A stretch of DNA of 64,000 bases from Diaminobutyricimonas aerilata (GCF_002797715.1 NZ_PGFF01000001.1:3185304-3249303), one strand, 5' to 3'; positions 34,517-44,886 are shown, counted from the first letter of the stretch. The notes: generated by a model from the sequence alone, not told the origin. Made by a program: numbers and translations.

Positions 34517-35133
34517 TCCGCACCATCCCCGAGCTGCTCGACACGGTGCGCGCCGTCGCCGACGGTCGCGACCGCACCCTCGTCGGCATCGCCGGGGCGC
34601 CCGGGGCGGGCAAGTCGACGATCGCCGACGGACTCGTCGACGAGCTCGGCGACGGCGCTGCGCTGCTGCCGATGGACGGGTTCCACCTGCCCCAGCGGCG
34701 CCTGATCGAACTCGGCCGCCGCGACCGGATGGGCGCGCCCGACACGTTCGATGTCGACGGGTTCGTCGCCACGCTGCAGGCGGTGCGGGATGCCCGGGGC
34801 GAGGTGCGCGCGCCCGGATTCGACCGGCGCATCGAGGAGCCGGTCGCCGACGCGCTCGTGTATCCGGCATCCACGCGCATCGTCGTGGTGGAGGGCAACT
34901 ACCTGCTGCACGACGAGGGCGGGTGGGAGCGTGTCGCACCCCTGCTCGACGTGACCTTCTTCGTGTCGCTCGCCCACGACATCCGCCTGGCCCGACTCAT
35001 CGAACGGCACGTGCGGTTCGGCAAGACGGAGGAGGCCGCGCGGGCCTGGTCGCTCGGCCCGGACGAGACCAACGCGCGGCTGATCGAGGGCACCCGGGAG
35101 CGCGCCGACCACGTCGTCGACCTCACCGAGTGA
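34507..35133 (+). CDS. Nucleoside/nucleotide kinase family P-loop protein
   Basis: P-loop kinase of 208 residues, uridine-kinase/pantothenate-kinase fold. Walker A is [17 protein letters not shown] near residue 30. [14 protein letters not shown], with its Asp, is the phosphate-acceptor-side motif. [16 protein letters not shown] is the Walker-B-like strand, and [20 protein letters not shown] forms the lid. GTG starts at 34507 and 34513 are both possible inside the end of the SGNH gene. Members have been linked to nucleoside or sugar phosphorylation; the substrate here is not predictable. Confidence 0.85.
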   Translation: MAVIRTIPELLDTVRAVADGRDRTLVGIAGAPGAGKSTIADGLVDELGDGAALLPMDGFHLPQRRLIELGRRDRMGAPDTFDVDGFVATLQAVRDARGEVRAPGFDRRIEEPVADALVYPASTRIVVVEGNYLLHDEGGWERVAPLLDVTFFVSLAHDIRLARLIERHVRFGKTEEAARAWSLGPDETNARLIEGTRERADHVVDLTE

Positions 35134-35150
35134 GCCGCGGACGACTCCGG

Positions 35151-35156
35151 TAGAAT
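35151..35156 (+). promoter_or_regulatory. -10 element of the purSQ operon
   Basis: TAGAAT lies 36 bases before the purS start, after the kinase stop at 35133. No strong -35 is seen at the expected distance. A ribosome site (GAGAAGGCGG) follows, so this operon has a normal leader, unlike many neighbours. Confidence 0.55.
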
Positions 35157-35192
35157 CGTCCTACTCCACCCCTCACGAGAAGGCGGTCCGCC

Positions 35193-35464
35193 GTGCCCAC
35201 CATCGTCGTCGACGTCATGCCGAAGGCCGAACTGCTCGACCCGCAGGGCAAGGCCGTGGCCGGCGCCCTCACCCGGATGGGCGCCGAGCGCATCACCGGT
35301 GTGCGCGTCGGCAAGCGCTTCGAGATCCAGGTCGACGGGCCGGTGGATGCCGAACTGCTCGAGCAGGTGCGTCACCTCGCCGAGACGGTGCTCTCGAACG
35401 CCGTGATCGAAGACGTCGTGGCCATCCACCACGACGACAGCGTGATGGCGGGAGAGACCCACTG

Positions 35465-35465
<1 letters not shown>
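35193..35465 (+). CDS. purS: FGAM synthase subunit PurS
   Basis: Small subunit of formylglycinamidine ribonucleotide synthase, 90 residues, bridging PurL and PurQ. It begins [20 protein letters not shown] and includes [16 protein letters not shown], both typical. The GTG start is supported by GAGAAGGCGG upstream. The stop overlaps the purQ ATG (TGATG). Confidence 0.96.
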
Positions 35466-36163
<698 letters not shown>

Positions 36164-36202
36164 CGCGTCACCGCCCGCGCCCTTGAGCATGTCGAAGGGC
36201 GC

Positions 36203-36277
36203 CGTCGAGCGTGCCCGTTCGCGACAGGAAATGCCTCGATTCGCCGGGAAAACCGTCGCAAACGGGCACGCTCGACG
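36203..36277. repeat. Large intergenic hairpin after purQ
   Basis: CGTCGAGCGTGCCCGTTCGC plus GAC at 36203-36225 pairs with 36255-36277, 22 of 23 bases, around a 29-base loop. It lies between the convergent purQ and phosphatase genes and may terminate both. The arms differ from the other hairpin families here. Confidence 0.7.
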
Positions 36278-36304
36278 CTGACCTGCTCGAGTGGAGCGCG
36301 GCAC

Positions 36305-36736
36305 TCAGTCGGTGCTGAACCGCTCGACGTACCGGCGCTGCGCCGGCGTCTCGACCGCGCGCCGGTGGTAGCGGCCGCGCACGAACGCCACCGCATCTGC
36401 CCCCGATACCCCGTCGAGCACGGCGAGGCACGCGAGCGCTGTGCCGGTGCGTCCGCGCCCGCCACCGCACGCGATCTCGACCCGCTCGTCGGCGGAACGC
36501 TCCCACGCGTGCCGGAACGCCTCGGCCGCGTCCGCCGGATCCCGGGGCAACCGGAAGTCGGGCCAGCGCACCCACCGCGCGTCCCACGCCACGGGCGCGG
36601 GCCTCCGCCCGAGCAGGTAGACGACGAAGTGCGGCTCGGGTCCGGCCGGGAGCGGATGCCGCAATCCCCGACCGCGCACACGCCGCCCCGACGGCAACTC
36701 GAGCACGCCGGGATCGCCCGCGGTCCACGTCGTCAC
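36305..36736 (-). CDS. Protein-tyrosine phosphatase family protein
   Basis: Cys-based phosphatase of 143 residues. The P-loop is IACGGGRGRTGTALAC, matching Cx5R(S/T) with Thr; the usual preceding His is Ala. A possible general-acid Asp lies in RDPADAAEAF. TAGGGT ends 6 bases before the GTG at 36736, so a leaderless start is likely. The gene is divergent from the PadR operon. A phosphorylated substrate is not suggested by context. Confidence 0.8.
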   Translation of the reverse strand: MTTWTAGDPGVLELPSGRRVRGRGLRHPLPAGPEPHFVVYLLGRRPAPVAWDARWVRWPDFRLPRDPADAAEAFRHAWERSADERVEIACGGGRGRTGTALACLAVLDGVSGADAVAFVRGRYHRRAVETPAQRRYVERFSTD

Positions 36737-36802
36737 GCGTCGACCCTACGACCGCGTCGACTGCACGCATACTTGCGGGGTCTTATATGTGCGTGGTCTA
36801 CT

Positions 36803-37321
36803 ATGAGCGTGTCACTCCGCCATTGCATCCTCGCCCTCGTCGACCTGCGCCCGATGACCGGGTACGACCTCAAGAAGGCGTTCGACGGCTCCGTCGCGCA
36901 CTTCTGGTCCGCCGACCAGGCGCAGATATACCGCACGCTCGCGCGCCTGGAGGCCGACGGGCTCGTCGAGGTCGAGGTGATTCCGCAAGCAGGCAAGCCC
37001 GACCGCCGCGAGCATCGGATCACCGCGGAGGGATCCTCCGAGCTGTCGCGCTGGCTGCGCTCCCCCGCCGAACACGAGCCGGACCGCGAACCGTTCCTCG
37101 CCCGCATCTTCTTCGCCGGACGCGAGAACGACCCCGCCCTCATCCGCGCGCTCATCGGCGAGCGCCGCGCCGAGGCCCAGCGCCGACGGGATGCCCTCCG
37201 GTCGCTGCCCGCGCCCGACGGCGACCTCGCCGCCCGACTGCGCACCGCGACGCTCCGCAACGGCGTCCTGCACCTCGAGGCCGAGCTCGCCTGGGTCGAC
37301 GAACTGGAGAGGACCCTCTGA
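36803..37321 (+). CDS. PadR-family transcriptional regulator
   Basis: PadR repressor of 172 residues. The N-terminal winged helix has CILALVDLRPMTGYDLKKAF, then the recognition region SADQAQIYRTLARLEADGLV. A C-terminal helical dimerisation part (ERRAEAQRRRDALRSL) belongs to the Vir_act_alpha_C type. The ATG lies in an A/T-richer stretch with TATATG at 36784-36789 as a possible -10 and no Shine-Dalgarno. The stop overlaps the hydrolase start (TGATG), so it probably controls itself and that hydrolase. Confidence 0.9.
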   Translation: MSVSLRHCILALVDLRPMTGYDLKKAFDGSVAHFWSADQAQIYRTLARLEADGLVEVEVIPQAGKPDRREHRITAEGSSELSRWLRSPAEHEPDREPFLARIFFAGRENDPALIRALIGERRAEAQRRRDALRSLPAPDGDLAARLRTATLRNGVLHLEAELAWVDELERTL

Positions 37322-38091
37322 TGCACGTCGCGCAGTACCACCCCGAGGCCCGCGACAGCGTGCTCTTCGTGCACGGCGGCAACGTCGCCGGATGGATGTG
37401 GCACGAACAGGCCGAAGCGCTGCCCGACCACCACGCGATCGTGCCGGACCTGCCGGGGTTCGGCGGATCGGCGGACGAGCCGTGGACCGACCTCGCCGAC
37501 GTCGCCGACCGGCTCGCCGACCTCATCCGCGAACACGGCCACGACGGGCGGGCTCACGTCGTCGGGCTGTCGCTCGGGGCCGTGCTCGCCGTGGTGCTGA
37601 CGGCGCGGCATCCGAATGTCGTGCGCTCGACGCTCGTCACGGGGGCGATCGTCGACGGCGTGCGTGGGCTGACGCGGCACCTCGGGCTGCTGCAGCTGCG
37701 GATGTGGGGCTCGCCCGCGTACTGGAAGGCGACGGCCCGCGCCTTCCGGCTGCCCGCCGACGCCGTGGACGAGTTCGTGCGGACCGGGCTCGGCATCGAC
37801 CGCTCGAGCGCGACGCGCCTGATGCGGCAGGTGTACGACGGCGTGCCCGCGGTCGAGCTCGACCGGCTGCGCGACGCCGCGGTGCCGCTGCTCGCGATCG
37901 CCGGCGGCGCCGAACCGCGCCTCACGCGCGACTCCTTCCCGTCGTTGAGCGCGCGCTCGAGTGCGGTCGTGACGCGGATCGCGCCGCGGATGCACCACCA
38001 GTGGAGCGCGGAGGACCCGGAGCTGTTCCACCGCGTGCTCGCGCACTGGCTGCGCACGGGGGAGCCATCGCCGGAGCTCGCCGCCCCCTGA
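37321..38091 (+). CDS. Alpha/beta hydrolase
   Basis: Cytosolic alpha/beta-fold hydrolase of 256 residues. The oxyanion strand is SVLFVHGGNVAGWMW and the nucleophile elbow GLSLGAVLAVVL, with Ser near residue 83. The triad Asp and His candidates are in the C-terminal third, with His in APRMHHQWSAED. It is translationally coupled to the PadR regulator, so it is probably induced by whatever ligand PadR senses. The substrate is unknown. Confidence 0.87.
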   Translation: MHVAQYHPEARDSVLFVHGGNVAGWMWHEQAEALPDHHAIVPDLPGFGGSADEPWTDLADVADRLADLIREHGHDGRAHVVGLSLGAVLAVVLTARHPNVVRSTLVTGAIVDGVRGLTRHLGLLQLRMWGSPAYWKATARAFRLPADAVDEFVRTGLGIDRSSATRLMRQVYDGVPAVELDRLRDAAVPLLAIAGGAEPRLTRDSFPSLSARSSAVVTRIAPRMHHQWSAEDPELFHRVLAHWLRTGEPSPELAAP

Positions 38092-38128
38092 GTCGGTCGG
38101 ATGCCCGGGGCCGAGGCCGCGGTCGGGA

Positions 38129-38222
38129 GGTCTCGATACGGGCGCCAGGGCGCCCTACTCGACCAGCGGGTACCCGCCCTCCCGCCGGTCGAGTAGGCGC
38201 GCGAAGCCGCCGTATCGAGACC
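38129..38222. repeat. GGTCTCGATACG...CGTATCGAGACC inverted repeat
   Basis: A 94-base palindromic element. The outer ends GGTCTCGATACG (38129-38140) and CGTATCGAGACC (38211-38222) are exact complements, and inner CTACTCGACC / GGTCGAGTAG also pair. Single-arm copies lie at 49512-49550 and 49575-49623. It separates two convergent genes and may act as a bidirectional terminator. Confidence 0.8.
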
Positions 38223-38240
38223 CCCGCGGGGTGCCCCGCC

Positions 38241-39449
38241 TCAGCTGTCGCCGCGACCCCGGGCGCGTTCGGCGAGGTCCGACTCGGGCTCGTCGTCGAG
38301 GTCGGGCAGGGGGATGGCCGTGGTGAAGTCCGACGCGCGCTGCTGCGCCTCGATGCTGCCGGAGAACAGGCCGTTGTGCTCGCTCACGGCGTCGCGCCGC
38401 TGCGGACGGTGCTCCTGCTCGACGAGCTGCACGCGCTGCCTCGGCAGCGCGGACCCGGCGTGCTCGTGCATCCACTCGATGAGCTCCTCGCGCACGAAAC
38501 AGCGCAGGTCGAACAGGGTCGGCGCATCCTTCGCCGTGACGAGCACTCGGATGCGCACGAAGCCGCCGACCGCATCCGTCACCTGCAGCACCTTGACGCG
38601 GCCGTCCCACAGGTCGGTGCGGGCGAGGATGCGGTCGAGCTCCTCGCGCATCGCCGACGGCGCGACGCGCCAGTCGAGGTCGAACTCGACGGAGCCGAGC
38701 AGTTCGCTGTTGCGGCGGGTCCAGTTCTCGAACGGAGTGCTCGTGAAATAGGTGGAGGGCAGCACGAGCCGCCGATCGTCCCAGATGTGTACGACGACAT
38801 AGGTGAGCGTGATCTCCTCGATCGTGCCCCATTCCCCCTCGACGACCACGACGTCGTCGACGCGGATGGCGTCCGAGAACGCGAGCTGCACACCGGCGAA
38901 CATGTTGGCGAGCACCGACTGGGCGGCCAGACCGGCGACGATGCTCGCGACGCCGGCGGAGGCGAGCAGGCTCGTTCCGACCGCGCGCACCTCCGGGAAG
39001 GTGAGCAGCATGGCGCCGAGCGTGACGATCGCGATGATCACCACGACGACGCGGCGCAGGATGAGCACTTGCGTGCGCACACGGCGCGCGACCCGGTTGT
39101 CGGCCACATCCGTGCGCCAGCGTCCGAGCACGCTCTCGAACGCGAAGCTCACGATGCCGGCGCCCAGCCACCCGGATGCGCCGATGACGAGCAGCCGCAG
39201 GGTGGTGTCGAGCGGCACGATCAGGTCGCGGCTCGGGAACGCGACGCCGACCGCGATCCACAGGCCGACGAGGAACAGCAGCACGCGGAACGGTCGCCGC
39301 ACGCGCCCGATGTGCCGCTCGTCCCAGCCGCGGCGTTTCGCGAGCGAGCGGACGATCACGGCGACGAGTGCGGCGATCGCGACGGCGGCGATGAGGGCGC
39401 CGAGCACCCACGCGGCGAACTCCAGCCAGGGCATGACATCGAACGGCAA
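38241..39449 (-). CDS. Mechanosensitive ion channel family protein (MscS-like)
   Basis: Small-conductance mechanosensitive channel type, about 402 residues. Four N-terminal hydrophobic spans precede the pore helix region ASAGVASIVAGLAAQSVLAN. The MscS beta domain follows (VVVEGEWGTIEEITLTYV), then RLVLPSTYFTSTPFENWTR and a charged C-terminal tail. The start is taken as TTG at 39449 because GGAGG lies 7 bases upstream; an ATG at 39434 has no ribosome site. It gives protection against osmotic downshock in known members. It stands alone. Confidence 0.9.
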   Translation of the reverse strand: MPFDVMPWLEFAAWVLGALIAAVAIAALVAVIVRSLAKRRGWDERHIGRVRRPFRVLLFLVGLWIAVGVAFPSRDLIVPLDTTLRLLVIGASGWLGAGIVSFAFESVLGRWRTDVADNRVARRVRTQVLILRRVVVVIIAIVTLGAMLLTFPEVRAVGTSLLASAGVASIVAGLAAQSVLANMFAGVQLAFSDAIRVDDVVVVEGEWGTIEEITLTYVVVHIWDDRRLVLPSTYFTSTPFENWTRRNSELLGSVEFDLDWRVAPSAMREELDRILARTDLWDGRVKVLQVTDAVGGFVRIRVLVTAKDAPTLFDLRCFVREELIEWMHEHAGSALPRQRVQLVEQEHRPQRRDAVSEHNGLFSGSIEAQQRASDFTTAIPLPDLDDEPESDLAERARGRGDS

Positions 39450-39660
39450 GGGGGTACCTCCGGGTCGGGAACAAGGGGCAGCACCATCGCCGGCTCCCAC
39501 GCTACGAGGAGCGACCCGTGCGCGTCACGGATGTTCGCGTGACGCGTAGCGGATCCGGAGGCGGCATCCGCCCCGTCGCCTGCGCTCGAAGCACGCGATG
39601 TCTGCGGACCCGCGCGGGCGCGACGGGCTGGTCGCCCGCAGAAGTGTGCGGATAGCGGGG

Positions 39661-40056
39661 TCAGCCGGCCTTCGCGGCGGCCTCGCGCACCAGCCGCTCG
39701 AGCACGTCGAGGTCGATGCCATCGAGGCGCTTCAGGTAGATGCAGCTCTTGCCGGTCGTATGCGGTCCGAGGTCGGCGAGCGCCGCACCCGATCCCTCGT
39801 CGTAGGCGTTGTGGATGTTGTAGACGGTGATCGCGGAGGCGCGCGGGGCGAAGCCGACGGCGAAGGTGTCGCCCTCACGGCCGCTCTCGTAGCGGTAGTG
39901 CACGTGGCCGAACCCGATCATCGTGCCCCAGAGCGTCGCCGGATGCCCGGTCGCGCGCTCCATCAGCCGGCGGAGCACCCGCGCATCCTCCCGACGCCGT
40001 TCGGGCAGCGCGTCGATGTAGGCGTCCACCTCGCCCGGGGCATCGGAGCCGTTCAT
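39661..40056 (-). CDS. DUF1801 domain protein
   Basis: Protein of 131 residues with the YdhG/DUF1801 fold: VDAYIDALPERRREDARVL, then ATLWGTMIGFGHVHYRY and TGKSCIYLKRLDGIDLDVL. The family has no proven function. TAGCCT lies 6 bases before the ATG, so a leaderless message is likely. It is divergent from purL. A GC-rich gap of 211 bases with only short inverted repeats lies between it and the channel gene. Confidence 0.88.
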   Translation of the reverse strand: MNGSDAPGEVDAYIDALPERRREDARVLRRLMERATGHPATLWGTMIGFGHVHYRYESGREGDTFAVGFAPRASAITVYNIHNAYDEGSGAALADLGPHTTGKSCIYLKRLDGIDLDVLERLVREAAAKAG

Positions 40057-40172
40057 GCGCCGAGGCTACGCCGACGGCCCGCCCGTGTCACGGCGCAACG
40101 ACCGACCGCATCCGACCGCGCCGGTAGGATCGAGCGGTACGGCACGCCCTCGGATCCAGGAGCACCCGCCAC

Positions 40173-42479
40173 GTGAGCACCCCCTCCATCGCCCCCGTCG
40201 ATTCGGTCGACGTCGCCGCCTCCACGCCCGAGAAGGAGCAGCCGTACGCGGCACTCGGTCTCAAGCCGGACGAGTACCAGCGCATCCGCGACATCCTCGG
40301 CCGCCGCCCCACGAGCGGTGAGCTCGCCATGTACTCGGTGATGTGGAGCGAACACTGCTCCTACAAGAGCTCGAAGGTCTGGCTGCGCCAGTTCGGCCAG
40401 AAGGTCAGCCCCGCCATGAAGAAGAACCTCATGGTCGGCATGGGCGAGAACGCGGGCGTCATCGACGTCGGCGAGGGCTGGGCCGTCACCTTCAAGATCG
40501 AGAGCCACAACCACCCGTCGTACATCGAGCCGTTCCAGGGTGCTGCGACCGGCGTCGGCGGCATCGTGCGCGACATCATCTCGATGGGCGCCCGCCCGGT
40601 CGCGGTGATGGATGCGCTGCGTTTCGGTGCGGCGGATCACCCCGACACCGCCCGCGTGCTCCCCGGTGTGGTGAGCGGCATCAGCTTCTACGGCAACTGC
40701 CTCGGCCTCCCGAACATCGGCGGCGAGACCTGGTTCGACCCGGTGTACCAGGCCAACCCGCTCGTCAACGCGCTCGCGGTCGGCGTGCTGCGGCACGACC
40801 AGCTGCACCTCGCGAACGCCCGCGGCGTGGGCAACAAGGTCGTGCTCTTCGGCGCCCGCACGGGCGGCGACGGCATCGGCGGCGCGTCCATCCTCGCCTC
40901 CGACACGTTCTCCGAAGGGGGACCGACCAAGCGCCCCGCCGTGCAGGTGGGCGACCCGTTCGCCGAGAAGGTGCTCATCGAGTGCTGCCTCGAGCTGTTC
41001 GCGAACGAGCTCGTGGAGGGCATCCAGGATCTCGGCGCAGCCGGCATCTCGTGCGCCACCTCCGAACTCGCGAGCAACGGCGACGGCGGCATGCACATCG
41101 AGCTCGACAAGGTGCTGCTGCGCGATCCGTCGCTCACCGCCGAGGAGATCCTCATGTCGGAGAGCCAGGAGCGCATGATGGCGGTCGTGCACCCCGACAA
41201 GCTCGACGCCTTCCTCGAGGTCGTGAAGAAGTGGGACGTCGAGACGAGCGTGCTCGGCGAGGTCACCGACACCGGCCGCCTCGTGATCGAGTGGCGCGGC
41301 GAGCGCATCGTCGACGTCGACCCGCGCACCGTCGCCGTCGACGGACCGGTCTACGAGCGCCCCATCGTCTACCCGAAGTGGCTCGACGAGGTGCAGGCCG
41401 ACTCCGCCTCGAAGCTGCCGCGCCCGACGGATGCGGATGAGCTGCGCGGCCAGCTGCTGCAGCTACTCGGCAGCGCGAACCAGGCCGACAAGAGCTGGAT
41501 CACCAACCAGTACGACAAGTACGTGCTCGGCAACACCGCGCTGAGCTACCCCGACGACGGCGGCATGGTGCGCGTCGACGAGGAGTCGGGTCTCGGTTTC
41601 GCCGTGGCGACGGATGCGAACGGCCGCTACTGCTACCTCGACCCGTACCGCGGTGCTCAGCTCGCGCTCGCCGAGGCGTACCGCAACGTGTCGGTCACCG
41701 GCGCGACCCCGGTCGGTGTCTCGGACTGCCTCAACTTCGGCAGCCCGGAGAACCCCGAGGTGATGTGGCAGTTCTCGCAAGCGGTCGAGGGGCTCGCCGA
41801 CGGCTGCCTCGAGCTCGAGATCCCCGTCACCGGCGGCAACGTGTCGTTCTACAACCAGACCGGCGACGTGCCCATCCACCCGACCCCGGTCGTCGCGGTG
41901 CTCGGCGTGATCGACGACGTCGCCCGCCGCATCCCCTCCGGCTGGCAGGACGACGGACACAACATCTACCTGCTCGGCACGACCCTCGAGGAGCTCGACG
42001 GCTCCGCGTGGGCGGGAGTCGTGCACGGTCACCTCGGCGGCGTGCCGCCCGTGGTCGACCTGCCCCGCGAGAAGGCGCTCGGCGAGCTCATCGCGGCCGC
42101 CTCATCCGAGTCGCTCATCGGATCCGCGCACGACCTCGCCGACGGCGGTCTCGCCCAGGCGCTCGTCGAGAGCGTGCTGCGGTTCGGTCTCGGCGCCCGC
42201 GTCTGGCTGCGCGAGATCGAGGAGCGGGACGGCGTCGACGCGGCGACCGCGCTGTTCAGCGAGTCGACCGGCCGTGTGATCGTGTCGGTGCCGCGCGAGG
42301 ACGACGTGCGGTTCCTCGGTCTGTGCGAAGGCCGCGGCTTCCCCGTGATGCGCATCGGCGTGACCGACTCGACCGTCGGCCTCGACGTGCAGGGCCTGTT
42401 CTCCGTGTCGCTCGACGAGCTGCGCGAGACGCACCGCGGGGTGCTGCCGGCGCACTTCGGTCCGGTCGTCGGCGGCTAG
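40173..42479 (+). CDS. purL: FGAM synthase subunit PurL
   Basis: Large ATP-dependent subunit of formylglycinamidine ribonucleotide synthase, 768 residues, the small-PurL form that needs PurS and PurQ. Hallmarks are [55 protein letters not shown] and [12 protein letters not shown]-like [13 protein letters not shown]. The GTG start has CCAGGAG about 11 bases upstream and TAGGAT at 40125-40130 as -10. It is uncoupled from purSQ by about 4 kb carrying five unrelated genes. Confidence 0.97.
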   Translation: MSTPSIAPVDSVDVAASTPEKEQPYAALGLKPDEYQRIRDILGRRPTSGELAMYSVMWSEHCSYKSSKVWLRQFGQKVSPAMKKNLMVGMGENAGVIDVGEGWAVTFKIESHNHPSYIEPFQGAATGVGGIVRDIISMGARPVAVMDALRFGAADHPDTARVLPGVVSGISFYGNCLGLPNIGGETWFDPVYQANPLVNALAVGVLRHDQLHLANARGVGNKVVLFGARTGGDGIGGASILASDTFSEGGPTKRPAVQVGDPFAEKVLIECCLELFANELVEGIQDLGAAGISCATSELASNGDGGMHIELDKVLLRDPSLTAEEILMSESQERMMAVVHPDKLDAFLEVVKKWDVETSVLGEVTDTGRLVIEWRGERIVDVDPRTVAVDGPVYERPIVYPKWLDEVQADSASKLPRPTDADELRGQLLQLLGSANQADKSWITNQYDKYVLGNTALSYPDDGGMVRVDEESGLGFAVATDANGRYCYLDPYRGAQLALAEAYRNVSVTGATPVGVSDCLNFGSPENPEVMWQFSQAVEGLADGCLELEIPVTGGNVSFYNQTGDVPIHPTPVVAVLGVIDDVARRIPSGWQDDGHNIYLLGTTLEELDGSAWAGVVHGHLGGVPPVVDLPREKALGELIAAASSESLIGSAHDLADGGLAQALVESVLRFGLGARVWLREIEERDGVDAATALFSESTGRVIVSVPREDDVRFLGLCEGRGFPVMRIGVTDSTVGLDVQGLFSVSLDELRETHRGVLPAHFGPVVGG

Positions 42480-42547
42480 GGGCGGTCGGCTCACTCGCGG
42501 CTCTTCCGCCCCGCCTCCCCGTCGGAGGTGCGCGTTACCGTACGGGC

Positions 42548-43006
42548 ATGGCCGGATGGACGCGAGTGGAGACGGAAGCGCCCGAGCTGGCGCGGCGGGT
42601 GCGTGAGCTGTTCGAAGCGGGGCGGGACAAGACCATCGCGTCCCTGCGAGCCGACGGCTCCCCGCGCATCAGCGGCATCGAGATGGAGTTCCTCGACGGC
42701 GATGTGCAGTTCGGCATGCTCCGCGACTCGCTGAAGCTGCGGGACGTCCGACGGGACCCACGCGTGGCGATCCACTCGCCGACGCTCGTGCGGCGAGGGG
42801 CGGAGAGCGAGTGGCGCGGAGACGCGAAGCTCGCCGGGAACGCCGTCGAGTTCGTCGGCCGGGAGGATCCGGAGCATCCTGGAGCGGGACAGTTCCGGCT
42901 CGACGTGCGTGAGGTCGTGCTCACCCGCGTCGACGAGGACGCCGAAGTGCTCGTCATCGAGTCGTGGCACGAGGGGCGCGGGCTGCAGCGACGGGAACGG
43001 GCCTGA
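42548..43006 (+). CDS. Pyridoxamine 5'-phosphate oxidase family protein
   Basis: Split-barrel flavin-binding protein of 152 residues (PNPOx-like, PF01243). The match lies in TIASLRADGSPRISGIEMEF, then LRDSLKLRDVRRDPRVAIHS and the C-terminal strand LVIESWHEGRGLQ. TACCGT ends 6 bases before the ATG, consistent with leaderless transcription. Family members bind FMN, F420 or haem; which applies here is not clear. It is convergent with the oxidoreductase gene. Confidence 0.85.
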   Translation: MAGWTRVETEAPELARRVRELFEAGRDKTIASLRADGSPRISGIEMEFLDGDVQFGMLRDSLKLRDVRRDPRVAIHSPTLVRRGAESEWRGDAKLAGNAVEFVGREDPEHPGAGQFRLDVREVVLTRVDEDAEVLVIESWHEGRGLQRRERA

Positions 43007-43046
43007 CGCGAACCGCGCGGATGGCGGCGCGCGGCCGGGCCCCGCG

Positions 43047-44045
43047 TCACACGGTGATGACGACCTTCGCGCGGGCGTGTTCCGTCTCGACGTAGCGGAT
43101 CGCGTCGGGCACCTGCTCGAGCGGGTACGAGCGGTCGATGATCGGACGCACGGCACCCCGCTCGACAAGTCCGGCGAGCCCCGCGAGACTCTCGGTCACG
43201 GGCGGGTCGCCGGTCATCACGACGACCCGTTGCGGGAGGGACCGGGCGCGCAGTTGCGCCGCGATCAGTCGGCGCATCGGACCGAACACCGTGGGCCCGT
43301 TCGAGGTGCCGCCACCGGAGAGCAGCAGTGCGCCGTCGTCGGCGGCGACACCCGCCAGCTCGTCGAGCGCCCGGTTGCCGACGAGGTCGAGCACGGTGTC
43401 GTAGCGTGCGGTCGACTCGGTGAAGTCCTCGCGGCGGTAGTCGACGACGCGGTCCGCGCCGAGCGCGGCCACGAGTTCCGCGTTCCGGGTGCTGCACACG
43501 GCCGTGACCTCCGCGCCGAGCGCGACGGCGATCTGCACCGCGAAGGTGCCGACTCCGCCGGAGGCCCCGTTGACGAGTATGCGCTGGCCGGGCTGCACCT
43601 CGGCGAGCTCCACGAGTGCACGGTAGGCGGTTGTGCCCGCGAGGGGCGCCGCGGCGGCCTCCTCGAATCCGAGCTCCGCGGGCATCCGTGCGAGCCGGTC
43701 CTGCGGCACCCGCGCGAGTTCGGCGAAGGCCCCGTCGACCAGTCCGATGTCGCCGAACACCGCATCCCCCACCTTCAGGGTGGTCACGGCGTCGCCGACC
43801 GCCTCGACGACGCCGGCGAGGTCCCGCCCGCGGATGCGCCGCCTCGGGCCGCGCGGACCGAAAACCCCGGGCGCCATGAGCCGCGCGATGTAGGGATCGC
43901 CGCGCATGACGTGCCAGTCGTAGGCGTTCACCGAAGCGGCCCGCACGCGCACGAGCACCTCGTGCGGTGAGGGGGCGGGGTCGTCCGCCTCCGCGAGCCG
44001 CAGCCGTTCGGGGGATCCGTACCGTTCTTGGACGATCGCGCGCAT
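43047..44045 (-). CDS. NAD(P)-dependent zinc-free alcohol dehydrogenase/quinone reductase
   Basis: MDR-superfamily oxidoreductase of 332 residues, quinone-reductase (zeta-crystallin) type. The GroES-like N-domain has ASVNAYDWHVMRGDPYIARL. The Rossmann motif is ILVNGASGGVGTFAVQIA near residue 155, with VVDYRREDF after it. The structural-zinc Cys cluster is absent, as is normal for this branch. It follows the DUF4386 gene by 26 bases and is probably repressed by the divergent TetR regulator. Reduction of quinones or enones is likely but unproven. Confidence 0.88.
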   Translation of the reverse strand: MRAIVQERYGSPERLRLAEADDPAPSPHEVLVRVRAASVNAYDWHVMRGDPYIARLMAPGVFGPRGPRRRIRGRDLAGVVEAVGDAVTTLKVGDAVFGDIGLVDGAFAELARVPQDRLARMPAELGFEEAAAAPLAGTTAYRALVELAEVQPGQRILVNGASGGVGTFAVQIAVALGAEVTAVCSTRNAELVAALGADRVVDYRREDFTESTARYDTVLDLVGNRALDELAGVAADDGALLLSGGGTSNGPTVFGPMRRLIAAQLRARSLPQRVVVMTGDPPVTESLAGLAGLVERGAVRPIIDRSYPLEQVPDAIRYVETEHARAKVVITV

Positions 44046-44071
44046 CGTGGTGTCCTTTCGTCGATTCCGGC

Positions 44072-44779
44072 TCAGCCGGCGAGCCGCGGCTGTCGGGCAT
44101 CCGCAGGTGCGGCGGCCGGGGAGGGGCGGAAGCCCTTGACGATCAACCAGATGCCCAAAAAGCCCTCCCAGACGATCTCGGGCAGTGTGGCGAGCCCCGA
44201 CCAGACGGAATCCTGCGCGTACCAGCCGAACAGCACCGCGATGCCGGAGAGGCAGAGCAGCGGCCCGCCGATGAGCCCGACGAGCGCCATGCCGCGCGGC
44301 ACGAGGCCGGAGCGGTACATCAGGTAGCCGAGCAGCAGGCCGTTGCCGAAGCCCGCGAGGAAGCCCGGGCCGAGAAGGAACGTCCAGTCGTGCACGGCGA
44401 CGAGGGAACGCGCCGCCACGAGCAGCGCACCCTCATCCGTGCCACCGGACTCGCGGAGCGTCACGATCGAGAGCACGCTCAGGATGCCGACGCCGATGAG
44501 TGCCGATTCCATGACGCGGGCGGCGACGTAGCCGAGCGCCACGCTCTCGTTCACCCGCCGGAGGATCGGGAACAGCACCACGGCCGTGCCGATGTTCGCG
44601 ATGGCCAGCACGATCTCGCACACCGCACCCCAGCGCACCATGGTGTCGGAACCCGGGCCGAGCACGTATCCGGGGTCGGTGAGCGCGGGCGTGTAGAGGG
44701 CCGCGCCGGTGATGGCCGAGACGAAGGTGATGACGAAGAGCACACCCACGATGAGGGCGCTCCTTCTGCTGGGCTGCAC
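44072..44779 (-). CDS. DUF4386 membrane protein
   Basis: Integral membrane protein of 235 residues with six hydrophobic spans. The DUF4386 pattern is visible: SALIVGVLFVITFVSAITGA, then LGYVAARVMESALIGVGIL and LLGYLMYRSGLVPRGMALVG. The GTG at 44779 has AGAGG 7 bases upstream and is preferred over a longer start that would read through the operators. It is first gene of a two-gene operon with the quinone-reductase-like enzyme. The function is unknown; co-regulation suggests a shared response to a toxic compound. Confidence 0.85.
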   Translation of the reverse strand: MQPSRRSALIVGVLFVITFVSAITGAALYTPALTDPGYVLGPGSDTMVRWGAVCEIVLAIANIGTAVVLFPILRRVNESVALGYVAARVMESALIGVGILSVLSIVTLRESGGTDEGALLVAARSLVAVHDWTFLLGPGFLAGFGNGLLLGYLMYRSGLVPRGMALVGLIGGPLLCLSGIAVLFGWYAQDSVWSGLATLPEIVWEGFLGIWLIVKGFRPSPAAAPADARQPRLAG

Positions 44780-44803
44780 GGCGGTGCCTCTCGACGAGGT
44801 TGT

Positions 44804-44861
44804 GGTGTACTTGGTACACCTTGATGGGATCACCGTAGGTGTACTGCGTACACCTTGTCAA
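44804..44861 (-). promoter_or_regulatory. Two perfect TetR operators over the DUF4386/oxidoreductase promoter
   Basis: GGTGTAC-TTG-GTACACC at 44804-44820 and GGTGTAC-TGC-GTACACC at 44838-44854 are perfect 7-base-arm palindromes with centres 34 bp apart. On the minus strand, TTGACA at 44861-44856 and TACGGT at 44837-44832 (spacer 18) form a promoter whose spacer is filled by the second operator. The divergent TetR regulator is the obvious binder. Confidence 0.85.
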
Positions 44862-44886
44862 ACCGCGACGTGGATGGAGTGAGCCG

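Noticed and set aside
36784-36836. PadR-type ATGT-N8-ACAT operator upstream of padR
   Set aside because: Only one half-site (ATGT at 36787-36790) is visible and the partner does not match, so no operator is claimed.
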